From: an uncultured Campylobacter sp.
GTDB lineage: Bacteria > Campylobacterota > Campylobacteria > Campylobacterales > Campylobacteraceae
Assembly: GCA_937990735.1 (NCBI GenBank)
Contig: CALKQT010000097.1
Coordinates: 1 to 26,634, forward strand
Reading direction: 5' to 3'
Length of the DNA: 26,634 bases
Shown piece after piece: positions 6,560 through 13,727 of the stretch. The translations under genes were made by a program, and so were the position numbers. A model generated the notes under the pieces. That model had not been told where the DNA came from. It ran no database searches and worked only from the letters and a program-made list of their open reading frames with translations. Numbering within the stretch: the first letter of the stretch is position 1; each line of letters begins with the position of its first letter.

Positions 6560-9500
6560 ATGAAGACATTTTTTAGTATGGAGTGCGCGTCAGTGATGCT
6601 ACTGATTTTGGCGCTAGCCTGTGCGATCGCCACTTTCGTAGAGACCGCTTACGGCACGGAAGTAGCTTGGGCAATGGTTTATTCTACTGCGTGGTTTGGC
6701 GCGCTGATGGTGCTTTTGGGAGTAAATTTAACCTACAATATCTATCGCTACCGCATGATTAAGCTTCGCACGCTACCTGCGCTGATTTTTCACGCGAGCT
6801 TTTTGTTTATGCTTGTTGGAGCGATTTTGACGAGATATTTCGGCTTTGAGGGCAATATCCATATAAGAGAGGGCGGCGAGAGCTCGATCGTAACGACTAA
6901 AGACGAGGTCGTTCAGCTCCTTACTTTAGGCAGTGACGGCGAGTTTATATCTGCTGACGAGAGCAAATTTTTAAACGGCGCAGGACGGATGAACTTCGAT
7001 CTCAATCTAGACGTAGAGGGCAGGATCGCAAATTTAAAATTTAAAGAGCTAATAGAACACGGCGAGCTAAAATGGGTGCAAGATCCGACCGGACAGGCTC
7101 CTGCGCGCGTGGAGCTATTATTTTCAAACAATGTCGGTAGCCAAAATGTCTCCTTGCAATCAGGCGAAAGCATGGAGATAGGCGAGCTTAGTATCACTTT
7201 TAACGCAGAGCCTAAAAGTAAGAATTTCATCTACATAAAATCCAAAGACGGTAAATTCTATCTAAACTCAAGCCTTGATATAAACGCCACTAAAATGGCT
7301 GATATGAGCACTGCGCCGCTTAAGAAAAACGAGGATAATCCGCTAGGCAATCTCTTGCTTTACAGCTTCGACGGAATAAATTTCGCTCCCGTTAGCTTGC
7401 TTAGCTCTGCGGTCGAGAAATTCGTCCCGGTCGCTACGAATTTACCGGGTGAGCCCGGCGTAGTAGCTACGCTAAGCTTTGCGGGGCAGAGTCGCGAAAT
7501 CTACGTACCTAGGGATTCGCATGGCGCTAGCTACAAGGTAGGCGATAAGAATTTCATCGTAGCCTTGGCGCCAAAGATGCTTCATCTGCCTTTTAAAATC
7601 GCGCTTCGCGACTTTGTGATGGATCGCTATCCAGGCACCAGTTCGCCATCCGGCTATAAAAGCGAAATCACGCTAAAAGACGGCAATACGAGCTTTGATT
7701 ATGATATTTTTATGAATCACGTGCTCGATTACGGCGGATACCGATTTTTCCAAAGCTCATACGACACGGATGAGCGCGGCACCGTGCTTTCGGTCAATAA
7801 AGACCCCGGCAAAGCTCCAACTTACATCGGCTATTTTTTGCTTTGCGTAGGGATGTTTTTTAACTTTTTCAACCGGGGCTCGCGCTTTTTCAAGCTATCG
7901 CGCTTAATTAGCGAAAATACACATCTTGCTCGCGAAAAAGATGTAAATTCTAAAAATTCCACATCCAACCCAACGCCTGCGAGTCCCGTAGAAAGCTCTG
8001 CATCAAAACGCGCCAAAAAAACGCGGCGCGGCACTAAAGGTGCGGCATTAGCATTAGTAGGCGCGTTGGCTTTGAGTTTGGCTGCATTGTATCCTAGCAC
8101 AGCAGATGCTGAACAAAACTCCACGACTCAAAATTCTATTTCGCAAAATTCCGCCTCAAATGCAGCCGCAGAAAATCCAGCGCCACAAAGCCCGGCTATC
8201 GTGCAAGATCCCGCTTCGCAAAATTCCGCGCAAAATTCCGCGCAGAATTCGGCCGCTGAAAATTCCAAGCAGGGCTCCGCTTCGCAAGAATCTGCAGCGG
8301 AGCAAGACTCCATCCCGCCGCATAATTTTTCTACTATGGGAGGCGAGCTAATTGTGCCGAAATTCGATCCTAAATTTAGCGAAGATCTAGCAAGCCTCGT
8401 AATTCAGGGATTTGATGGGCGAATGGAGCCTTTTGATACCGTTTCTAGGGAGCTTTTAAATAAAATTTACCGTGCCGACAACTACAAGGCGTCAAATGGC
8501 GAAATTTTAAACCATAACGCCGCTGCGCTTTCGTTTATGCTAAATCAAAGCTACTGGAGGCGTGCGCCGATCATCAAGGTTAGCGAGCCGGAGCTTAAAA
8601 AAATTCTAGGTATGGATGAGAAGCAAAGCCACGCCAGTATGATGGATTTTTTCGAATTTAAAGGTGGCGAGAGCTACTACAAGCTTGATAAAATGGTCGA
8701 GGAGATCAACCGAAAGCCTTTGGGCAATCGCGGCGTACTAGATAAAGAGATCATCAAGGTAAATGAGCGCGTAAACGTCTTTTACTCGGCGTTTATGGGG
8801 GATTATTTTAGAATTATTCCGGTTAAGAACGCTAAAAATAACGAGTGGCTTTCGCCGCTATATCTAGGCGATGCGCTGGATCAAAACGAATCAACTGAAG
8901 TTAAAAAGATGATGGGAATATTCGTTTCGTCCGTGGTCTATGCCCAAGAAAGCGGGGATTGGAGCGGCGCAGAAAAGATGCTAAGCTACGTCAAAAAATA
9001 CCAGGCACAAAACGGCGCAAATTTAATGCCTAGCGAGAGCGCGATAAAATATGAAATTTTATTTAATAAGGCTAAAATTTTTTCTCGCCTCTTTCCGATC
9101 TACACTATCTCGGGATTTTTGCTTCTGATCTTTATCTTTCTTAGGATGATGAAGCCCGCCCTTCGCTTAGGCGGCGCGTTTAAGCTCGTTTATATCGTAA
9201 ATATCATCGCTTTCATCGCGCATACCGCGGGTCTTGCGCTGCGCGGCTATGTCTCAGGGCACGCGCCGTGGAGCAACTCCTACGAATCGCTCATCTACAT
9301 CGCGTGGGCGCTGTCGCTAAGCGGCATTTTTTTCTCGCGCAAATCCGCTATTTCGCTGGCGCTAACGTCAATAATGGCGGGCATAACGCTGATGGTGGCA
9401 CATCTTAGCGACATCGATCCGCAGATCACTAATCTCCAGCCGGTTCTAAAATCGCACTGGCTTACGATCCATGTCTCGGTAATCACTGCAAGTTACGGAT

Positions 9501-9994
9501 TTTTAGGCCTTTGCATGCTGCTTGGAATTTTTACCCTCGTGATGTTTCTGTTCGACAAGAAAAACCCCGAGATTGCGCGCAATATCACGGAGGCTACGCA
9601 TATCAACGAAATGTCGATGATCCTGGGGCTTTGTTTGCTGACGGTGGGCAACTTCCTAGGCGGCGTGTGGGCGAATGAAAGCTGGGGGCGCTACTGGGGC
9701 TGGGATCCGAAGGAGACCTGGGCGCTCATTACGATTTTCATCTATGCGGTGGTAGTGCATTTTAGATTTATGCCTAAGCTCAACAATCAATTCGCTTTTG
9801 CCGTAGCCTCGATGTTTGCGTATTTTAGCGTCATAATGACCTATTTCGGCGTAAATTTCTATCTAAGCGGAATGCACTCATACGCTAGCGGCGAGCGCAT
9901 TCCAGTGCCCGGCTGGGCGTACGTGATGGTCGCCTCGATGATAGCTCTTGCGATCGCGGCGTATTTTCGCTCGGGCAAATCGGCTAGACTTTAA
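6560..9994 (+). CDS. ccsBA: Fused cytochrome c synthase CcsBA (ResB-CcsA)
   Basis: This inner-membrane protein exports haem and joins it to CxxCH motifs of periplasmic cytochromes c (system II). Of its 1144 residues, about 1-455 are the ResB/CcsB part: membrane helices near 8-28, 35-58 and 72-95 with H78, a large periplasmic domain, and a helix near 423-440. About 850-1144 are CcsA, with helices, external H901 and H1106, H966/H971, and the haem-handling WWD motif WGRYWGWD (1042-1049). The two halves are joined by a linker (about 460-590) with a basic stretch, one extra hydrophobic segment and a Gln/Asn/Ser-rich run. That linker makes the protein longer than typical epsilon CcsBA. It stands alone but lies beside petABC, whose PetC needs it. 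Confidence 0.93.
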   Translation: MKTFFSMECASVMLLILALACAIATFVETAYGTEVAWAMVYSTAWFGALMVLLGVNLTYNIYRYRMIKLRTLPALIFHASFLFMLVGAILTRYFGFEGNIHIREGGESSIVTTKDEVVQLLTLGSDGEFISADESKFLNGAGRMNFDLNLDVEGRIANLKFKELIEHGELKWVQDPTGQAPARVELLFSNNVGSQNVSLQSGESMEIGELSITFNAEPKSKNFIYIKSKDGKFYLNSSLDINATKMADMSTAPLKKNEDNPLGNLLLYSFDGINFAPVSLLSSAVEKFVPVATNLPGEPGVVATLSFAGQSREIYVPRDSHGASYKVGDKNFIVALAPKMLHLPFKIALRDFVMDRYPGTSSPSGYKSEITLKDGNTSFDYDIFMNHVLDYGGYRFFQSSYDTDERGTVLSVNKDPGKAPTYIGYFLLCVGMFFNFFNRGSRFFKLSRLISENTHLAREKDVNSKNSTSNPTPASPVESSASKRAKKTRRGTKGAALALVGALALSLAALYPSTADAEQNSTTQNSISQNSASNAAAENPAPQSPAIVQDPASQNSAQNSAQNSAAENSKQGSASQESAAEQDSIPPHNFSTMGGELIVPKFDPKFSEDLASLVIQGFDGRMEPFDTVSRELLNKIYRADNYKASNGEILNHNAAALSFMLNQSYWRRAPIIKVSEPELKKILGMDEKQSHASMMDFFEFKGGESYYKLDKMVEEINRKPLGNRGVLDKEIIKVNERVNVFYSAFMGDYFRIIPVKNAKNNEWLSPLYLGDALDQNESTEVKKMMGIFVSSVVYAQESGDWSGAEKMLSYVKKYQAQNGANLMPSESAIKYEILFNKAKIFSRLFPIYTISGFLLLIFIFLRMMKPALRLGGAFKLVYIVNIIAFIAHTAGLALRGYVSGHAPWSNSYESLIYIAWALSLSGIFFSRKSAISLALTSIMAGITLMVAHLSDIDPQITNLQPVLKSHWLTIHVSVITASYGFLGLCMLLGIFTLVMFLFDKKNPEIARNITEATHINEMSMILGLCLLTVGNFLGGVWANESWGRYWGWDPKETWALITIFIYAVVVHFRFMPKLNNQFAFAVASMFAYFSVIMTYFGVNFYLSGMHSYASGERIPVPGWAYVMVASMIALAIAAYFRSGKSARL

Positions 9995-10356
9995 AACCCC
10001 GCAGAATTTTATAGAATTTTACGGCTCGCGATTGCGCTAAATTTTAAAATTTTGCATCGCGACAGAATTTTTGATGCTTGAAATTTTAAGGCGTCGTAAA
10101 ATTCTAATGATTTGGAATTTGTGCCGCTATGGGGTTTTAATGTTTTAAATTTTACTTCTAGTGGAATTTTTTCATGCGACAGAAGCTCGATGAATTCTAG
10201 AATTTTAAAATTTCAGATAGCGCGCTAGTGCAAAATTCGCCCCGCCGCTGCCATAACCGAGCAGTGAAATTTTAAAATTTGATTTTATAAATTCTATGCT
10301 CATCTTTAAATTTAAAATTTAAAATCTCGCTCTTTATGAAATTTTATTTATGATGT

Positions 10357-10374
10357 CGAAATTTTAAAATTTCG
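10357..10374. repeat. Perfect 18-bp AT palindrome
   Basis: CGAAATTTTAAAATTTCG is its own reverse complement. It is the cleanest single example of the word family that fills the non-coding DNA of this window. Confidence 0.8.
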
Positions 10375-10519
10375 CACGCCATTGTCGCAGCAACTTTTGC
10401 GCGATAAAATTTTAAAATTTTAAATTTCGCGCCATGATAGAACATGACAGAATTTGAAAATTTATAAAATTTTAAACTGCGAAAACGCCTCGCTAGGCAT
10501 TAAAATTATCTTAAAATAT

Positions 10520-10547
10520 AATTTAGCTTGCAAGATTAAGCTAAATT
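10520..10547. promoter_or_regulatory. 10-bp inverted repeat upstream of petA
   Basis: AATTTAGCTT (10520-10529) and AAGCTAAATT (10538-10547) are perfect arms around 8 nt. They lie just upstream of a TATAAT at 10554-10559. This could be an operator or the remains of a terminator; no T-run follows. Confidence 0.4.
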
Positions 10548-10553
10548 TCTGCT

Positions 10554-10603
10554 TATAATCATATTGATTTAATCTTTATTTGGCTAAAATTGACGCTTAT
10601 CAA
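10554..10603 (+). promoter_or_regulatory. petA promoter elements with FNR/CRP-like palindrome
   Basis: Two -10 candidates are visible: TATAAT at 10554-10559 and TAAAAT at 10585-10590 (within TGGCTAAAAT). TTGAC-GCTT-ATCAA at 10590-10603 is a 5-4-5 palindrome with one mismatch from the FNR consensus TTGAT-N4-ATCAA, and ends 23 bp before the petA ATG. A GAAAGGA Shine-Dalgarno follows at about 10615-10621. Confidence 0.45.
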
Positions 10604-10626
10604 TTTCTTAATTTGAAAGGATAAAG

Positions 10627-11133
10627 ATGTCTGATCTAAAACAGGATAGACGAGGCTTTATCGGGCTTACTTTCGGCGCAGTTGCCGCTGTGGGTGGCGT
10701 TTTCGCACTCGTGGGGATGAAGAAATCGTGGGATCCGCTACCTAGCGTGCGCGCCGCCGGCGTCACTACGGTAGATTTAAGTCCGATCAAAGAGGGCGAG
10801 CTGTATCAAACACAGTGGCGCAAAAAGCCGATTTTCGTGCTTAAAAAGACTGCCGATATGCCTAAAAACGATGCCCGCGACGTCGTCGTAGGGGATGCTA
10901 GATATACGCTTTGCATAGGGCTTTGCACGCATTTGGGCTGTATTCCTAGCTACAAGCCATCGACGCAACAATTCATTTGTGCATGTCACGGCGGGATTTT
11001 CGATGCTAACGGTATAAACGTGTTCGGTCCGCCGCCGCGCCCTATGGATATACCGCCCTTTAAAATCGACGGAACGAAACTCGTTTTAGGCGAAGAGGGC
11101 CCCGAATACCAAGCCCTAAAGCAGAAAGCATAG
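10627..11133 (+). CDS. petA: Rieske iron-sulfur subunit of the cytochrome bc complex
   Basis: This 168-residue protein carries the [2Fe-2S] cluster that takes the first electron from menaquinol. The N-terminus has a twin-arginine motif (DRRGFIGL) before a hydrophobic anchor (about 12-31), so export is via Tat. Cluster ligands are C100/H102 in CTHLGC and C118/H121 in CACHGG; C105 and C120 form the usual disulfide. The Ser and Tyr that raise the potential in mitochondrial-type proteins (CHGSHYD) are replaced by Gly123 and Phe125, which fits a low-potential, menaquinol-using enzyme. The conserved proline loop is FGPPPRP. It is the first gene of petABC, 9 bp before petB. Confidence 0.95.
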   Translation: MSDLKQDRRGFIGLTFGAVAAVGGVFALVGMKKSWDPLPSVRAAGVTTVDLSPIKEGELYQTQWRKKPIFVLKKTADMPKNDARDVVVGDARYTLCIGLCTHLGCIPSYKPSTQQFICACHGGIFDANGINVFGPPPRPMDIPPFKIDGTKLVLGEEGPEYQALKQKA

Positions 11134-11142
11134 GAGGCGCAG

Positions 11143-12402
11143 ATGGCACATATCAGAAAAGCTACGGGAGTTTGGGATTGGTTCGACCAAAGGCTCGCCG
11201 TAACGAAATTTTTCAAGGTGATGGTAAGCGAGTATTGGATTCCTAAAAATATCAGCTTCCTTTGGGCGATGGGCGTTATTTTGATGACGCTATTTATAGT
11301 TTTGTTCGTTAGTGGACTAATGCTCGTGATGTATTACAAACCGGATGTAAATCTTGCATTTGATAGCGTAAATTTCACGATTATGAAGGAGGTCGAATAC
11401 GGCTGGCTATGGCGACATATCCACGCAGTATCGGCATCAGTCGTATTTTTGATCCTATACATTCATACTTTAGTAGCTATTTATTACCGCTCGTATAAGC
11501 AAGGGCGAGAGATGATTTGGGTAAGCGGAATGCTGCTTTTCATCATCTTTTCGGCGGAAGCTTTCAGCGGCTATATGCTTCCGTGGGGGCAGATGAGCTA
11601 CTGGGCGGCTATGGTTATTACTAATCTTTTTGGAGGAATTCCCGTAGTGGGCGACGCGATAGTCGAATGGATTCGCGGCGATTATGCTGTTAGTGATCCG
11701 ACGCTGACGCGATTTTTTATGCTTCACGTCTGTTTGCTGCCTATTGTGGTGGTTGCGGTGCTGGCAGTGCATTTTTATTCGCTTAGATTTCCGCATGTAA
11801 ATAACCTAGACGGCGAGGAGATTGACTTTGAGCTCGAGGGCGAGAAGTATTTGGAAGGAAAAACTAGCGAAAGCAAGGTAATTCCGTTTTGGCCGGGCTT
11901 TTTGGCGAAGGATTTTTTCTACGTCAGTATCTTTATGATATTTTTCTTTTATCTGGTCGGCTTTCACTTCGATTTTGCGATGGATCCGATAAATTTCGAG
12001 CCGGCAAACAGCCTCAAAACCCCGACGCATATCTATCCGGAGTGGTACTTCCTTTGGGAGTATGAAATTCTGCGCGGATTTTACTTCGACGTAGGACCGC
12101 TTAAGGCTGCCGACATCGGACTTATCGCCTTTGCGTTTGCCGGGATTTCGCTATTTTTTATCCCGTTATTTGACCGCAGCAGCGTAGTAGCGCCTGCGCA
12201 CAAAAACAAAGCGTTTTTCATTTGGTTTTGGGTTTTGGTAATCGACATGATCCTGCTTAGCCTTTTCGGCAAGCTCCCTGCAGACGGCGCGGAGCTCGGT
12301 ATCGAAAATAAATACTGGGGCTTTGCTTTATCGATCATATATATCGGATTGCTCGTCGTAGTGCTTCCGCTAATTACAATTGCAGAAAGAAAGAGGGTCT
12401 AG
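11143..12402 (+). CDS. petB: Cytochrome b of the bc complex
   Basis: This integral membrane subunit of 419 residues binds two b haems and forms the quinone sites. It is full length, with b6-like and subunit-IV-like parts in one chain. Haem ligands are H94 and H108 in helix B, and H195 and H210 in helix D. The Qo-site motif PEWY is at 299-302 and SGYMLPWGQMSYW at about 142-154. Helix D histidines are 15 apart (14 residues between them), as in cytochrome b6, while mitochondrial-type b has 14. Eight membrane helices can be placed. A good GGAGG-type ribosome site lies in the 9-bp gap after petA, and petC starts 2 bp after the stop. Confidence 0.95.
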   Translation: MAHIRKATGVWDWFDQRLAVTKFFKVMVSEYWIPKNISFLWAMGVILMTLFIVLFVSGLMLVMYYKPDVNLAFDSVNFTIMKEVEYGWLWRHIHAVSASVVFLILYIHTLVAIYYRSYKQGREMIWVSGMLLFIIFSAEAFSGYMLPWGQMSYWAAMVITNLFGGIPVVGDAIVEWIRGDYAVSDPTLTRFFMLHVCLLPIVVVAVLAVHFYSLRFPHVNNLDGEEIDFELEGEKYLEGKTSESKVIPFWPGFLAKDFFYVSIFMIFFFYLVGFHFDFAMDPINFEPANSLKTPTHIYPEWYFLWEYEILRGFYFDVGPLKAADIGLIAFAFAGISLFFIPLFDRSSVVAPAHKNKAFFIWFWVLVIDMILLSLFGKLPADGAELGIENKYWGFALSIIYIGLLVVVLPLITIAERKRV

Positions 12403-12404
12403 CC

Positions 12405-13508
12405 ATGAAAGAGATAAGAACCCTAATCTTAGTGCTTTTTTGTGTGGGAATTTTATACTGGTTTATCGAGCCTTATGCTCATACTAAGCTCAGTCCGCAC
12501 ACCGATCCGGTAAATTACGACTTTGCAGCAGGCGATACGGCTTTGGCTGCGCATAACGTAGCCGCAGCAGAAAGCGCTTTGGCCGCAGCTGAAAAAGGCG
12601 GGGATGAGACGATGATAAAAAATTCTAAAAAAGCCCTAGCCAGCGCGAAAGAGCAACAAGACAAAACGGTGCTTTTTTGGGATGAGATAAATAAAATCGA
12701 TCTTAGCAAAGGCGATGCCGTGCGCGGCGCCGAGACCTTTACAAATGCAGGCTGCACCGCATGTCATGGAGTAAAAAGTGCAAATATCCCCGCTCCTATG
12801 GACGCGGCAAGCGCTAGTGCCGCATACGGCGTCAATCCTCCGGATCTTAGCAGCGCAGGCTATCTATACACCGATAAATTCTTAGCTGCGCTCATCAAAG
12901 ATCCGATCATGGCTCTTAAGCTAGATCAGAAATTTGGCGACGAAAAACCTTTTCCGATGCCTGGATTTTTCGGTGCAGGCGGTGATCTAAATCAAGAGAT
13001 CGCCGATATCGTAGCCTATCTAAAATCGCTCGCTCCTAGCGAGGCTAAGCTAATCGCCTCTGAGGCTGCTGCTAGCGGTATCAAGCAAGGCACCGAACTA
13101 AATGAAGCGCAGAAAAAATTCCTTTTAAGCAAGGCGGTTTTTGAGGATGCTTGTCTAAGATGCCACGACGTCAAATATGATAAGCTCTTTGCATCCGGCG
13201 ACAAGGCTAGCTTGGCTGCGTATATGGGCTCTACGCCTCCTGATCTTTCGATGATGATCCGTTCTAAAGGCGCCAACTATCTGCACGAGTTTATCAATGA
13301 TACGCAAAAGAAGCTTCCAGGCACTTCGATGCCGCGCGTAGGCTTGAACGAAAACGCTGAAGCCAAGGTCGTGGAGTATCTAGCTGACGTAGGCGATAGC
13401 AAAAAAGCCGAGCGTGAAGCTACGACCATAAATATTATGATATATTTCTTGATCCTTTCTGTTTTTGCAGGTCTTTGGAAAAGCAAAATTTGGTCGAAAC
13501 TTCATTAA
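12405..13508 (+). CDS. petC: Di-haem cytochrome c1-type subunit of the bc complex
   Basis: This 367-residue protein has an N-terminal membrane helix (about 5-22), two cytochrome c domains and a C-terminal helix (about 342-358), so it is anchored at both ends. Haem sites are CTACH (117-121) and CLRCH (250-254). Probable axial methionines are M185 in FPMPGF and M309 in GTSMPR. Two haems in place of the single-haem cytochrome c1 is the epsilonproteobacterial form. Between the first helix and the first haem domain lies an Ala/Lys-rich helical stretch (about 41-90). It accepts electrons from PetA and passes them to periplasmic cytochromes. It ends the petABC operon, 8 bp before a strong terminator. 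Confidence 0.94.
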   Translation: MKEIRTLILVLFCVGILYWFIEPYAHTKLSPHTDPVNYDFAAGDTALAAHNVAAAESALAAAEKGGDETMIKNSKKALASAKEQQDKTVLFWDEINKIDLSKGDAVRGAETFTNAGCTACHGVKSANIPAPMDAASASAAYGVNPPDLSSAGYLYTDKFLAALIKDPIMALKLDQKFGDEKPFPMPGFFGAGGDLNQEIADIVAYLKSLAPSEAKLIASEAAASGIKQGTELNEAQKKFLLSKAVFEDACLRCHDVKYDKLFASGDKASLAAYMGSTPPDLSMMIRSKGANYLHEFINDTQKKLPGTSMPRVGLNENAEAKVVEYLADVGDSKKAEREATTINIMIYFLILSVFAGLWKSKIWSKLH

Positions 13509-13515
13509 AATTTTA

Positions 13516-13545
13516 GCAGTCGGAGTAAAATCCGACTGCCTTTTA
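13516..13545 (+). terminator. Intrinsic terminator of petABC
   Basis: Perfect 9-bp arms GCAGTCGGA (13516-13524) and TCCGACTGC (13531-13539) enclose a 6-nt loop and are followed by CTTTT. They begin 8 bp after the petC stop. This is the best terminator in the window. Confidence 0.85.
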
Positions 13546-13670
13546 AAATTCCGCCATATCCTAAATTCTATTAAATTATATCTATCAAAAAGCTCTTGCA
13601 ATTGAGAATTTAGCCGCTTTCGTGCTTTATGATAACCGCTTTTTTTATTACTTTTTAAGATTTTTCTACA

Positions 13671-13722
13671 TATAATTGCCGCTCGATTTTGAAATTTAAT
13701 GTATGAATTCAACTCAAGAAGG
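13671..13722 (+). promoter_or_regulatory. Putative promoter and Shine-Dalgarno of the iron cluster
   Basis: TATAAT at 13671-13676 follows a T-rich stretch (13640-13666), the usual Campylobacter sigma-70 arrangement. AAGAAGG at 13716-13722 serves ATG 13728. No convincing Fur box is visible, only a weak ATGATAA half site at 13649-13655 or nearby. Confidence 0.5.
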
Positions 13723-13727
13723 TTCAG

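Larger units (their letters stand above)
9995..10626. other. AT-palindrome-rich intergenic region before petA
   Basis: These 632 bp contain no credible gene. They are packed with AAATTTTAAAATTT-type words (near 10034, 10201, 10264, 10357 and 10407), including the 18-bp perfect palindrome CGAAATTTTAAAATTTCG at 10357-10374. The last 110 bp look regulatory (see the petA promoter entries). Confidence 0.6.

Noticed and set aside
8106..8351. Open frames on both strands over the CcsBA linker
   Set aside because: They arise from the repetitive QNS/ENS coding words read in other frames; the CcsBA frame is continuous and has conserved domains on both sides.
13540..13727. Fur box upstream of the FTR1 gene
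   Set aside because: Expected from biology, but only weak half sites such as ATGATAA are visible; no 7-1-7 or 9-1-9 inverted match could be written out.
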